41,690 nt of DNA from Actinomycetes bacterium (GTDB lineage: Bacteria; Actinomycetota; Acidimicrobiia; Acidimicrobiales; JAKAVM01): the NCBI GenBank assembly GCA_021817065.1, contig JAKAWH010000012.1:1-41690 (forward strand), given 5' to 3'. Under the pieces are notes generated by a model. The model saw only the letters and a program-made list of their open reading frames with translations. It was not told where the DNA came from and searched no databases. Shown here one piece after another: positions 28,967 to 37,234 of this stretch (position 1 is its first letter; the number at the start of each line of letters is the position of its first letter). The position numbers and the translations under genes were made by a program.

Positions 28967-30106
28967 ATGAAGCTGGACCTTCTCTACGAGATCGACGTAC
29001 CCAAGCCGTGGCCAGGCGAGTTCCCGGAGAACCAGAGGGCGGCTGAGCAACAGGCGTACGGGGAGGCGGTCGAGCAGATCAAGCTGGCCGACAAGCTCGG
29101 TTTCAATACCGTGTGGCTGGTGGAGCACCACTTCCGTGAGGGGCGCTCCCACTCCTCGGCCCCCGAGGTCACCCTCGGTCATCTCTCCGGGGTCACCGAG
29201 AACCTGCGGCTGGGTTTCGGGGTCACCCTTCTTCCGAATTCGTTCCGGCACCCGGCGATGAACGCCGAGCGGGTGGCGACCCTCGACGTCCTTTCGGGCG
29301 GGCGGGTCGAGTGGGGGACCGGGCGGTCGACCCCGATGGAGCAGACTGCTTTTCACGTCCCGGTCGAGGAGAGCCGCGAGCAGTGGCAGGAGGCGATCGA
29401 GACCGTCGTCGAGATGTGGGAGAACGAGTACTACGAGTGCAACAAGAAGTACACTCAGTTCCCCCGGCGCATGGTCACTCCCAAGCCAGTCCAATGGCCC
29501 CACCCGCCGGCATGGATGGCGGCAACCTCGGACGGATCGGCAGCGGTTGCGGGCAAACTCGGTCTCGGCTTGCTCACCTTCGCCATCATGCAGCCGATCG
29601 ACAAGCTCGCTTCCCACATCCGCCAGTACCGCGACGCTGCCGCCCATCCCACCCCGATAACCCGGGTAACCACCAACAAGGTCGCCGCGTACACACTGGT
29701 GCACTGTGCAGATTCGATGGAACAGTGCGAGGCGAATGGCGTGTGGGACTCGGTGTGGTGGTGGTACCAGAACCTCGCCGAGTTCACCATCAAGTGGGAG
29801 CTGCCCCACCTGCCCAAGGAAGAGCAGGAGAAGGCTTTTCCGCTGTTGCGCAAGCATGCCGAGGGCAACTTCAACGTTCAGGCGTTCAACGACTTCGACA
29901 TGATCATCGTGGGCGATCCAGATTCGTGCATGAAGAAGTTCCTCCGCTACGAGTCGATCGGGTGTGACCAGGTCCTCTGTTATGTGCAGTTCGGTCACCT
30001 GCCCCACGAGTCGGTGATGGCCACCATCGAACTGCTCGGCAAGACCATCATTCCTGAGCTGGAGAAGCGGGGCATCGAGACCTCGATGACGGTTACCGGC
30101 AAGTAG
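28967..30106 (+). CDS. LLM-class flavin-dependent oxidoreductase
   Basis: Luciferase-like monooxygenase fold protein of 379 residues, a TIM barrel that uses FMN or F420. Seen here are KLADKLGFNTVWLVEHHFRE with the typical VWLVEHH strand, LRLGFGVTLLPNSFRHP, AERVATLDVLSGGRVEWGTG and the C-terminal AEGNFNVQAFNDFDMIIVGDPD. It could be a flavin-dependent monooxygenase such as an alkanal or ketone monooxygenase, or an F420-dependent dehydrogenase; the sequence does not decide. AAGGG precedes the ATG. It is followed after four bases by an SDR gene, so the two form an operon under the 28878 promoter. Confidence 0.88.
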   Translation: MKLDLLYEIDVPKPWPGEFPENQRAAEQQAYGEAVEQIKLADKLGFNTVWLVEHHFREGRSHSSAPEVTLGHLSGVTENLRLGFGVTLLPNSFRHPAMNAERVATLDVLSGGRVEWGTGRSTPMEQTAFHVPVEESREQWQEAIETVVEMWENEYYECNKKYTQFPRRMVTPKPVQWPHPPAWMAATSDGSAAVAGKLGLGLLTFAIMQPIDKLASHIRQYRDAAAHPTPITRVTTNKVAAYTLVHCADSMEQCEANGVWDSVWWWYQNLAEFTIKWELPHLPKEEQEKAFPLLRKHAEGNFNVQAFNDFDMIIVGDPDSCMKKFLRYESIGCDQVLCYVQFGHLPHESVMATIELLGKTIIPELEKRGIETSMTVTGK

Positions 30107-30110
30107 CTCC

Positions 30111-31007
30111 GTGACCCGAACCGACGACTCTGCGATTCCCGACTACACCGGCCAGCTCTCGCTGGCCGGGCGGGGATTCGTGTTGATCGGGGCCGGGCAG
30201 GGAATCGGCCGCCAGAGCGCCCACGCGCTCAGCCAGGCGGGTGCGAAGGTCTTCTGCGTCGACCTCGATCCCGAGCTGGCCAAGGAGGTTGCCGACGAGG
30301 TCGGGGGAGTCCCCTGGAGCGGCGACGCGTGTGTGCGCGAGGAGGCTGCTCGCCTTTTTGCCGACGCCCGCGATGCCCTGGGACAGGTTAACGGATTGGT
30401 GGACATCGTCGGCATGGCCAAGTACGCCAAATTGACCGACATCGACGACGAGCTGTGGGGCTGGCACTTCGATATCGTTCTACGACATGCCTGGCTGGCC
30501 ATGCAGTACGGGGCGAAGGCGATGATCGAGCAGGGGACCGGCGGTGCTGCTGCGGCCGGCGGGGGGAACTCAGGCGGTGCTGCGGCCGGCGGGGGGAACT
30601 CAGGCGGTGCTGCTGCGGCCGGCGGGGGGAACTCAGGCGGCACGATGGTGTTCGTTGCGTCGGTGTCCGGGCTCTCGTCGGCCCCCCTCCACGGTGCTTA
30701 CGGAGCCGCCAAGGCCGGGTTGGTTTCTCTGGTGAAGACCGGAGCGGTGGAGCTGGGTCCCTCCGGGATCCGGGTCAACGCGGTGGCGCCGGGAATGGTG
30801 TGGACCCCCCGGGTCTCCGCATACCTGGGCGCCGAGGGCCGCCAGAAGAATGCCGACAATGCGCCGTTGCGCCGTGTGGCAGAGACCAATGACATCGCAT
30901 CGGCCATTCTTTTCCTGGCCTCTCCTCTCTCCTCGTACGTCACCGGCCAGACTCTGGTTGTGGACGGGGGAGTCACCTCGAAGTTTCCTTACCCGATGGA
31001 TTTCTGA
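30111..31007 (+). CDS. Short-chain dehydrogenase/reductase with a glycine/alanine repeat insertion
   Basis: NAD(P)-dependent SDR of 298 residues, some 35 longer than usual. The cofactor loop is GAGQGIGR and the acidic residue after the second strand is FCVDLDPE, favouring NAD. The catalytic Ser lies in FVASVSGLS and the Tyr/Lys pair in YGAAK. The NAG motif is replaced by VGMAK. The excess length comes from three tandem GG(A)AAAGGGNS-like units inserted just before the strand TMVFVASVSG. The GTG start at 30111 lies four bases after the LLM stop, so the genes are co-transcribed. It probably oxidises a hydroxyacyl or alcohol intermediate. Confidence 0.88.
   Translation: MTRTDDSAIPDYTGQLSLAGRGFVLIGAGQGIGRQSAHALSQAGAKVFCVDLDPELAKEVADEVGGVPWSGDACVREEAARLFADARDALGQVNGLVDIVGMAKYAKLTDIDDELWGWHFDIVLRHAWLAMQYGAKAMIEQGTGGAAAAGGGNSGGAAAGGGNSGGAAAAGGGNSGGTMVFVASVSGLSSAPLHGAYGAAKAGLVSLVKTGAVELGPSGIRVNAVAPGMVWTPRVSAYLGAEGRQKNADNAPLRRVAETNDIASAILFLASPLSSYVTGQTLVVDGGVTSKFPYPMDF
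30540..30635 (+). repeat. In-frame 33/30/33-bp tandem repeat inside the SDR gene
   Basis: Three units begin GGCGGTGCTG and end GGGGGGAACTCA at 30540-30572, 30573-30602 and 30603-30635. The middle one lacks a single GCT codon. Each encodes GG-A3/4-GGGNS. The phase is kept, so the protein gains a flexible loop of 32 residues. Confidence 0.92.
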
Positions 31008-31124
31008 CCTCGACGATGGCCCGGTACGCCCTCGACCACCGGAGCCTTCCGTGGATACGGCAAGAGCCGCCCACGGGTACGAGATCCATCACGGCCGTCG
31101 TGCTCTGCAAAGCTGGGGCCTGCT

Positions 31125-32288
31125 ATGGGTGAAATTGGCGTCATGGCAGGCTCCACCGGCTCGGCTGCCTTGCCTGGCCCGGCCGTCCGGCCGGACGAAG
31201 TGGAGCCTTTTCTCGCCGGGGCGGCGTTCCCGGCCGGTGGCGGGGCGAGCTATCCGAGGGCAGATCCCCGGGGGCGGGACCGCCTGCCCGCCGACACCTG
31301 GGGGACCGCCACCATCCCCGTGGGTGTGCGGCTGGAATTCGTCGGGGACGCCCCGGAAGTGGAGATCGGCTACGTGACCCTCACCGGCGACCTCGGGTAC
31401 CGGGGTGCGGGGGCCGGCACCGCCTTTTCGTTGTGGCGGGGGGGAGTTCCGGTGTCGGAGGAGCCTGCTGCGGTGGGCGAGGGCTCGCTGCGGCTCGCTA
31501 CCGGTCTTGGCTCTCCGTTCCGCGTCTCGGGTGTTTCCCCCTCCGCTGTGCCCGATGGCCGGTTTACACCTGCCGCCGCCTTCTCGCCGACCGACCGGTG
31601 CATTGTCTATCTTCCCGAGGGAATGAAGCCCACCGTTCTGTCGATCACCGCGATCGGGGGGGATATCGAGCCGGCTCCCGCGAGGCCGCGGTGGATTGCC
31701 TACGGCGATTCCATCGCCGAGGGATGGACCGCATCGTCGCCTGCCAATGCATGGCCGGCAGTCGCCGGTCGCCGCTTCGATTTCGACGTAGTCAACATGG
31801 GCTACGCGGGTGCAGCACGTGGGGAGATCGTCTCTGCCGAGCAGATCGCCTCTCTGGGCGGGCCGGTAGCTCCCGCTTCGTCCCCGGCACCGGGTGTGGC
31901 GGTGATTTCGATCACCCACGGGACCAACTGCTGGACCCGCGTCCCCCACTCGGAAGGAATGGTCTTCGAGGGCACCCGGGCCTTTTTGTCCATCCTTCGC
32001 GAAGGCCACCCGGGAGTCCCGATCGTGGTTGCCAGCCCGGTCATCCGCCCGGACGCCGAGTCCACCCGTAACCGGCTGGGTGCCTCCCTCGCCGATCTTC
32101 GCAGGGCGATCGAAGCAGCGGCCTCCGAGGAGATTTCTGCCGGGGATCGGCTAATCAGCCTGCTTCCCGGTGCATCCATGATCGGTCCGGAGCACCTGGC
32201 CGACGGGATCCATCCCAACGACGCTGGCCACCAGATCATCGCCGAGACCATCGGCGCGGTGGCGGTCGCCCTCACCCGGGCGGCCTGA
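31125..32288 (+). CDS. SGNH/GDSL-family hydrolase with an N-terminal beta domain
   Basis: Two-domain serine esterase of 387 residues. The first half (about 1-185) looks like a beta-sandwich carbohydrate-binding-like domain (TIPVGVRLEFVGDAPEVEIG). The SGNH domain begins with RWIAYGDSIAEGW, where Ser is the nucleophile. The Gly of block II is in NMGYAGAARGE, the Asn of block III in THGTNCW, and the catalytic Asp and His in DGIHPNDAGH. No signal peptide is seen, so it is likely cytoplasmic. It may deacylate an ester or CoA intermediate. It lies 117 bases after the SDR gene in the same direction. Confidence 0.87.
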   Translation: MGEIGVMAGSTGSAALPGPAVRPDEVEPFLAGAAFPAGGGASYPRADPRGRDRLPADTWGTATIPVGVRLEFVGDAPEVEIGYVTLTGDLGYRGAGAGTAFSLWRGGVPVSEEPAAVGEGSLRLATGLGSPFRVSGVSPSAVPDGRFTPAAAFSPTDRCIVYLPEGMKPTVLSITAIGGDIEPAPARPRWIAYGDSIAEGWTASSPANAWPAVAGRRFDFDVVNMGYAGAARGEIVSAEQIASLGGPVAPASSPAPGVAVISITHGTNCWTRVPHSEGMVFEGTRAFLSILREGHPGVPIVVASPVIRPDAESTRNRLGASLADLRRAIEAAASEEISAGDRLISLLPGASMIGPEHLADGIHPNDAGHQIIAETIGAVAVALTRAA

Positions 32289-32348
32289 AGGGCAGCAAGC
32301 CTTGTCGTCCGCTCCCCCCGGTGCTCCCCGCGTGAATGGGGTGTTCTG

Positions 32349-33281
32349 ATGGCCCGATCCTCTCCTGGGGTCGATCGGGTGGTCACCTTGCTCAATTTCC
32401 TTTCCAGTCGGCCGGGAGAGTCTTTCGGTGTGTCCGAGCTGGCGCGTCGTCTCGATCTCAACAAGGCGACTGCCCATTCGATGCTCGCCTCGTTGACCGA
32501 CGCGGGGTACCTCCTGCGCCACCCGGCCGACAAGACCTATTCGCTGGGTCCGGCAGTGATCGCTTTGGGATCCTCGGCGGTTCGCCAGTTCCTACCGGTC
32601 GACTACGCCACCGACGAGATGCGCGGCCTCGCCGACGAGTTGGGTGTGCAATGCGTCGCCGGCGCTGTGGTCGGCGGTGAGATCGTTTTCCTCGCCAAGG
32701 CCGGCCATCCCAAGCCCCTCGGTACCAATATCGCTCCGGGCCAGCGCCTTCCGCTAGCTCCACCCCTCGGAACCGTCTACATGGCGTGGGCGTTGCCGGA
32801 GGAGATCGATGCCTGGCTGGCCAAGCTCGGTCCGGATGTCACCGCCGAGCAGAAGGGCCATTTCGTCGAGGCACTGGACCTGGTGCGCCGGCGCGGGTAC
32901 GCGACCGGATTGGAGGCGATCGCCAAGCTTCGCCTCTCCAGGGCTCTCGCCGGAGCCCAGGCCGGAGGCGACGACCTCCAGCGCCAACGCTTGCGGGACA
33001 TCGTGGAGGGACTTGTCGACGAGCTGGCGCATGAAGAGAGCGTGCTGTCCGGACTTACCTCGTCCGAGTTCGATGCTGCTCGCTCGTTCCAGGTGAGCCA
33101 CATCTCCGCTCCCGTCTTCGACGCGGAGGCACGGGTGGCGATGGCTCTCAACCTCATCGACCTTCCCCGCCGACTCACCGGCGAACAGATAGAGACCCAC
33201 GCCGGGAGGTTAGTCGAGTCCACCAGGAGGGTGACCAAGGCGATAGGGGGCCGCGAGCCCGAGCTCAAGGAGAGTACGTGA
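32349..33281 (+). CDS. IclR-family transcriptional regulator
   Basis: 310-residue regulator with an N-terminal winged helix (SSPGVDRVVTLLNFLSSRPG, then SVSELARRL-like FGVSELARRLDLNKATAHSM) and a C-terminal IclR effector domain (about 90-300, including VAGAVVGGEIVFLAKAG and GQRLPLAPPLGTVYMAWALP). IclR proteins respond to small aromatic or aliphatic acids and repress or activate nearby catabolic genes. GGGGTG lies upstream of the ATG. Its stop overlaps the GTG of the following SDR gene (GTGA), so the two are coupled. Local control of that SDR, or of the esterase upstream, is the natural guess. Confidence 0.92.
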   Translation: MARSSPGVDRVVTLLNFLSSRPGESFGVSELARRLDLNKATAHSMLASLTDAGYLLRHPADKTYSLGPAVIALGSSAVRQFLPVDYATDEMRGLADELGVQCVAGAVVGGEIVFLAKAGHPKPLGTNIAPGQRLPLAPPLGTVYMAWALPEEIDAWLAKLGPDVTAEQKGHFVEALDLVRRRGYATGLEAIAKLRLSRALAGAQAGGDDLQRQRLRDIVEGLVDELAHEESVLSGLTSSEFDAARSFQVSHISAPVFDAEARVAMALNLIDLPRRLTGEQIETHAGRLVESTRRVTKAIGGREPELKEST

Positions 33282-34075
33282 CCAGTTCCGACCTATTCGA
33301 CCTCTCCGGCCGGATTGCGGTGGTGACCGGTGCCGGGAGCGGGATCGGCCGTGCCACGGCGACCCTCTTGGCGTCGGCCGGGGCTGCAGTGCTCTGTGCC
33401 GATATCGACGAGGAGCCGGTGAAGGAGACCGCGAAGATCGTCGAGTCCGGCGGGGGTACTGCCCTGGCGCGCCGGGTGGATGTAGCCGAGCGCGCCGAAG
33501 TCACCGAGATGATCGAAGCGGCAAGCCGGGAGTGGGGGCGCATCGACATCGCATGCAACATCGCCGGGATCATGCACCAGTCGATGGTGGTGGACACCGA
33601 GGAGGTGGACCTCGACCGGGTTATGGCGGTCAATCTCAAGGGCGTGTTCTTCGGGTGCCAGGAGGCGGCGCGCCGGATGATCGAGCAACGTTCCGGGAGC
33701 ATCGTCAACATGGTTTCCTCCGCCATCGACGCGCCCGCTCCGGGCATCGTCTGCTACGCGATGGCCAAGGCCGCGGTCACCCAGCTCACCAAGACGCTCG
33801 CGGTGGAGACCGGCAAGTTCGGAGTCCGGGTCAACGCGGTGGCGCCCGGGTTCGTGATCACCGGGATGACCAGTCGCCATTTCCGTCTGGACGACGGATC
33901 CATGGACGCCGATCGCCGGGAGGCGGTGGTGAGCGCGATGGCGAAGATGGCTCCGCTGAGGCGGGTGGGCGAGCCCGATGACATCGCGGGTGCGGTGCTT
34001 TACCTGGTTTCCGACGCCGCGGGCTTCGTGACCGGTCAAACCATCCGGGTGAACGGAGGAGTGTCGATGCCGTGA
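33278..34075 (+). CDS. Short-chain dehydrogenase/reductase
   Basis: Classical SDR of 265 residues. The cofactor motif TGAGSGIGR, acidic ADIDEE after strand two (NAD preference), NIAGI, MVSSAI with the catalytic Ser and YAMAK with Tyr and Lys are all present, as is the C-terminal GQTIRVNGGVSMP. It reduces or oxidises a carbonyl/hydroxyl pair. The GTG start overlaps the IclR stop by four bases. A 12-bp hairpin follows the gene. Confidence 0.92.
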   Translation: MTSSDLFDLSGRIAVVTGAGSGIGRATATLLASAGAAVLCADIDEEPVKETAKIVESGGGTALARRVDVAERAEVTEMIEAASREWGRIDIACNIAGIMHQSMVVDTEEVDLDRVMAVNLKGVFFGCQEAARRMIEQRSGSIVNMVSSAIDAPAPGIVCYAMAKAAVTQLTKTLAVETGKFGVRVNAVAPGFVITGMTSRHFRLDDGSMDADRREAVVSAMAKMAPLRRVGEPDDIAGAVLYLVSDAAGFVTGQTIRVNGGVSMP

Positions 34076-34101
34076 ACTGCGCCGGGGTGGTTGCATTGAG
34101 C

Positions 34102-34134
34102 GGCGACGGCAGCGGAGGGCTCGCTGCCGTCGCC
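34102..34134 (+). terminator. Strong hairpin terminator after the IclR-SDR operon
   Basis: GGCGACGGCAGC and GCTGCCGTCGCC form a perfect 12-bp stem around a nine-base loop, 26 bases after the SDR stop. A T-run is absent. It closes the rightward set of genes that begins at 28967. Confidence 0.8.
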
Positions 34135-34346
34135 CCATCGGTTGCCGCCGCCCGTCAGCCTCTTCCGCCGGAGACCGATCGAGCCCGTGCTGGCGGTAAT
34201 AGAAATATCGGCGGATGGCTACGGAAGTTGAGGCCCGGTATCGAGAATTGGGCGTCTGTTGATTCAGATGCCCAGAGACCGGCCTCGTCCACTTGGCTGG
34301 GCGGCGAAGCAGGGCAGGCGCGGACCACGATGAGGAGGTGTACTCA

Positions 34347-34787
34347 ATGTTCGTCAAAGTCGATCTGAATAATTCACCGGCCTTGGTTCACCTGATGGAG
34401 CCCGACGATTTCGGGAGGTTCCATGTCGAGGTGGCGTCCGGCGGAAGGGACAGCGACGGCTGTCTTTCCGCGGGGGCGCGGGATCACCTGCAGGCGGTGC
34501 TGGACGAATCCGGGATCGGGCGCTTCGCCGGCGAAGGTGGGGGCAGCGGAGAAGCCGGCGAAGGTGGGGGCAGCGGAGAAGCCGGCGAAGGTGGGGAGGA
34601 TGGGGGCAGCGGCGACGGTGGAAGCGAGGACCTTTTCGTCGAGATGGTCGCGCTGAAGCGGCTGGCGGGTGTCCGGAGCGCGGAATGGGAGGCGGGATTC
34701 GAGAAGATGATCGCCTACGCCACCTCCAAGGGGTGGACCGATCCTTCGGGAACCGCCATTCGTGCGCACGTGGAGTGGAGCGGCTGA
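34347..34787 (+). CDS. Hypothetical protein with a glycine-rich repeat
   Basis: 146 residues, no family recognised. The start is well supported: GAGGAGGT lies eight bases before the ATG. The N-terminal 55 residues (FVKVDLNNSPALVHLMEPDD...) and C-terminal 50 residues (DLFVEMVALKRLAGVRSAEW then EAGFEKMIAYATSKGWTD) look like two folded segments. They are joined by a Gly/Glu/Ser linker with the repeat GEGGGSGEA. The C-terminal helical piece, with MIAYATSKGWTDPSGTAIRA, may be a small interaction domain. No signal peptide or membrane segment is seen. The 211 bases upstream, after the terminator, hold nothing I can identify. Confidence 0.7.
   Translation: MFVKVDLNNSPALVHLMEPDDFGRFHVEVASGGRDSDGCLSAGARDHLQAVLDESGIGRFAGEGGGSGEAGEGGGSGEAGEGGEDGGSGDGGSEDLFVEMVALKRLAGVRSAEWEAGFEKMIAYATSKGWTDPSGTAIRAHVEWSG
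34527..34596 (+). repeat. In-frame 27-bp tandem repeat, about 2.6 copies
   Basis: GCCGGCGAAGGTGGGGGCAG plus CGGAGAA is repeated exactly at 34527-34553 and 34554-34580, and partly to 34596. It encodes the AGEGGGSGE units in the linker of the hypothetical protein. Confidence 0.92.
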
Positions 34788-34857
34788 GGGGCGGGTCAGC
34801 CGTACCGGTGAATCGGGACAGTGCCGTGGCCCACTTCACCCGGCTGGCAGGAATGCC

Positions 34858-35592
34858 TCAGCCGTACCGGCGAAGGAGCCCTTCGATGTGGGCCTTCACC
34901 TCTGGCCATTCCGCGGCGAGAATCGAATAGACCACCGAGTCTCGAACCTGGCCATCCGTGCTGGGACGGTCCGCCCGGATCATCCCGTCCTCCTTCGCCC
35001 CGATACGCTCGATGGCGGCACGAGAGCGCTTGTTGCGCGCGTCGGTTCTCAGGGCGACTCGGTGGACCTGCCAGACCTCGAAGGCATAGCAGAGCATGAG
35101 GTACTTGGCCTCGGTGTTCACCGCGGTTCGCTGGGCGGAATGGGCCAACCAGGTATTGCCGATCTCGGCGACGTCGGGCACGCCGGGCGGCTTCTGGAAC
35201 GGGTGCCCGGATTCCCATTCCCAGTGCTCTATGCGCAAGAAGCGGGTGGAGCCCACTACCTTGCCGTCACTCTGCCTCACGACGGCGAAGGGTAACGCGG
35301 TACCGCCCTGTGCTTCGGCGAGCCCATCCTCGATGTAGCGCTCGACGGCACGCAAGGTCGAGTCGGGTGCAGCGGAATAGGCGTAGGTCTCCCGCCATTC
35401 GGACACCGCCGCCAGGAGGGCGGGAGCGTGGTCGGGCGTGAGCGGCTCCAGGCGCACCGACGTGCCGGTGAGGATGATAGGAACCACCACGGCAGCGGCG
35501 GGGTCGAATTCCGAGAGGGTTGTGGGGGCGAGTGGCGCGCTCACCCCCGCGCCCGGTGGAGGAGGAGGTGCCGGAGCGGGAGGCGAGCTCAT
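34858..35592 (-). CDS. GNAT acetyltransferase (RimJ/RimL-like)
   Basis: N-acetyltransferase of 244 residues with a Pro/Ala-rich leader (about 1-40) before the GNAT fold: GTSVRLEPLTPDHAPALLAA, LPFAVVRQSDGKVVGSTRFL, the acetyl-CoA region AEIGNTWLAHSAQRTAVNTE and NKRSRAAIERIGAKEDG. This is the type that acetylates protein N-termini, amino acids or aminoglycoside-like amines. The ATG at 35592 overlaps the stop of the DUF35 gene by ATGA, so it is the third gene of the thiolase operon. Its C-terminal codons (RRYG and stop) are partly duplicated 62 bases downstream. Confidence 0.87.
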   Translation of the reverse strand: MSSPPAPAPPPPPGAGVSAPLAPTTLSEFDPAAAVVVPIILTGTSVRLEPLTPDHAPALLAAVSEWRETYAYSAAPDSTLRAVERYIEDGLAEAQGGTALPFAVVRQSDGKVVGSTRFLRIEHWEWESGHPFQKPPGVPDVAEIGNTWLAHSAQRTAVNTEAKYLMLCYAFEVWQVHRVALRTDARNKRSRAAIERIGAKEDGMIRADRPSTDGQVRDSVVYSILAAEWPEVKAHIEGLLRRYG

Positions 35593-36041
35593 TCCCGAAT
35601 CCATCGTGGGAGAGTGAATTCGTCGCTCAGCGGTTGAAAGGCCACCCGTACGGCCTGCCCGATTTCGATGCTGGCTGGGTCCACTGAGTTGATCGGTGCC
35701 TCGCTATCGGCGACCAGATTTCCCACTAGCCGAATGGACGGGTCGTCTTCCAGGGCGACTACCACCACGTTGTATGGAGCCAGCTCCCCATATGCAGGCA
35801 AAAGGGGCGGGTGGGGAATAACGAAGGACCACACCGTCCCACGCCCCGACATGATCTTCCAGGAAGAGACTGTCGAGCGGCACCACGGGCACATCGGGCG
35901 GGGCGGGAAGCGGAGGCGGCCGCAGGACCCGCACCCCTGGATTCGAAGCTCCCCGGCGCGGGTACCCTCCCAAAAAGGCTCCGACTCCTCGTCGCGGACC
36001 GGGAGGAGGAAGCCTTCATCGGTGGTGAGAGCGTCGCCCAT
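35589..36041 (-). CDS. DUF35 zinc-ribbon/OB-fold protein (thiolase partner)
   Basis: 150-residue acyl-CoA-associated protein. A zinc ribbon with CGSC (Cys37, Cys40) and CPWC (Cys51, Cys54) is followed by an OB fold (VSSWKIMSGRGTVWSFVIPH). DUF35 proteins bind and regulate SCP2-type thiolases or Ltp aldolases, as in the ChsH2-Ltp2 retro-aldolase of steroid side-chain degradation. It begins where the thiolase gene ends: the thiolase TGA lies within ATGATG at 36044-36039. I favour the second ATG, which leaves room for AGGAAGG. Translational coupling with both neighbours indicates a complex. Confidence 0.9.
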   Translation of the reverse strand: MGDALTTDEGFLLPVRDEESEPFWEGTRAGELRIQGCGSCGRLRFPPRPMCPWCRSTVSSWKIMSGRGTVWSFVIPHPPLLPAYGELAPYNVVVVALEDDPSIRLVGNLVADSEAPINSVDPASIEIGQAVRVAFQPLSDEFTLPRWIRE

Positions 36042-37195
36042 CATCCCTTCCTCAGCAGGACCGCGCTGGTCGGTACCCCTTCGCCCGAAGTAACCAGGCA
36101 TGTCTCCGCTCCGTCCACCTGGGCGGTGGAGGTTCCACGCATCTGCCGAACCCCCTCGGTGATCAGGTTGAATCCGTGGACGTAGGCTTCCGAGAGCCCT
36201 CCGCCCGAGGTGTTCACCGGGAGGCGGCCTCCCAGCTCGATCGCTCCGCCCTCGGTGAAGGACGCCCCTTCCCCCTTGCCGCAGAAGCCGTAGCCTTCCA
36301 GGGAGAGGGGAATGAGGGTTGTGAACGCGTCGTAGATCTGGGCGACGTCGACGTCGGCCGGCGTGAAATCGGAGTGACGCCAGAGTTGCTCGGAGCAGCC
36401 CCAGGACGGGCCCCGGAGCGGGTCTTCGCACCAGTAGTTGACCATGGTGTGGTGCTGGGAGGGAAGTCCCTGCCCGAAGGAGTGGATGTAGACGGGTGGT
36501 TGGCGGCAGTCGCGTGCACGTTCAGCGGAGACGATCACCGCGGCAAGAGCGCCGTCGGTCTCCAGGCAGTTGTCGAAGAGGCACAGCGGCTCGGATATCC
36601 ACCGTGCCGCCATGTAGTCCTCCCGGGTGAGCTTCTTCTCATGCATCATCGCATTAGGATTCATGTTGGCATGCCGTCGACAGGCGAGGGCGACGTTGGC
36701 AAGATGGTCGCGCGTCGCTCCGTACTCGTGCATGTAGCGGCGGGTGAGCACCCCGATCTCGTCTGCCGGGCGCAGCAGACCGAAAGGCCGGCTCCACTGC
36801 AACGGGGTAGGCAGACCCACGTTCGCCGATGCCCAGGGGCGGCCTCCCGAGCCGCGTTTGCGAGAGCGCCAGGCGACAGCCACCCGGGCCTGGCCTGTCG
36901 CCACTGCCATCGCAGCCTGCCCGAGGGTGGCGCAACCCCCCCCTCCCCCGTACGCGATCTGGGAGAAGTAGGTGATGTTGTCGGCCCCGATGTTCTTGGC
37001 AATATCGACTTCCGCGGTGTTCTCCATGGTGTAGGAGCACAGCCCGTCCACCTCGGAAGGATCGATGCCGGCATCTTCGCAGGCGGCGACGATTACCTCG
37101 CAGGCAAGGCGCTTCTCCGAACCCTCCAAGGATTTTGCGAATCGGGTCTGGGCGATGCCGGCGACGGCAGTCCTGTCTTTGATGCTGGTGTCCAT
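36041..37195 (-). CDS. Thiolase-family / lipid-transfer (Ltp-type) acyl-CoA enzyme
   Basis: SCP2-thiolase-like protein of 384 residues: AVAGIAQTRFAKSLEGSEKR, GGGGGCATLGQAAMAVATGQ, the conserved AQIYDAFTTLIPLSLEGYGF, and VNTSGGGLSEAYVHGFNLIT near the end. In typical thiolases a Cys nucleophile and a CxG motif close the active site; here I do not see a clear CxG, which is also true of Ltp-type aldolases such as Ltp2, which use tyrosines. With the adjacent DUF35 gene this favours a retro-aldol or thiolytic step in side-chain removal. The start at 37195 is 48 bases from the divergent FadD3-like gene, with a CTGAC-N5-GTCAG site between. Confidence 0.88.
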   Translation of the reverse strand: MDTSIKDRTAVAGIAQTRFAKSLEGSEKRLACEVIVAACEDAGIDPSEVDGLCSYTMENTAEVDIAKNIGADNITYFSQIAYGGGGGCATLGQAAMAVATGQARVAVAWRSRKRGSGGRPWASANVGLPTPLQWSRPFGLLRPADEIGVLTRRYMHEYGATRDHLANVALACRRHANMNPNAMMHEKKLTREDYMAARWISEPLCLFDNCLETDGALAAVIVSAERARDCRQPPVYIHSFGQGLPSQHHTMVNYWCEDPLRGPSWGCSEQLWRHSDFTPADVDVAQIYDAFTTLIPLSLEGYGFCGKGEGASFTEGGAIELGGRLPVNTSGGGLSEAYVHGFNLITEGVRQMRGTSTAQVDGAETCLVTSGEGVPTSAVLLRKG

Positions 37196-37219
37196 TCGCC
37201 CGACACGCTATCGCGAGGG

Positions 37220-37234
37220 CTGACGGTATGTCAG
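37220..37234. promoter_or_regulatory. CTGAC-N5-GTCAG operator, site C
   Basis: CTGACGGTATGTCAG, with perfect 5-bp arms, in the 48-base spacer between the divergent thiolase operon and the FadD3-like gene. It leaves nine bases to one ATG and 24 to the other. With so little room it must overlap both promoters, and both transcripts are probably leaderless or nearly so. Confidence 0.7.

Noticed and set aside
28967-30106. LLM oxidoreductase as the ortholog of the mycobacterial KstR-regulon F420 enzyme Rv3520c
   Set aside because: The N-terminus resembles LuxA-type monooxygenases more than that protein as I recall it, so I left the cofactor and orthology open.
34072-34346. Open frame after the SDR gene as a small protein gene
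   Set aside because: It runs through a strong terminator hairpin and has no ribosome-binding site or coherent protein character.
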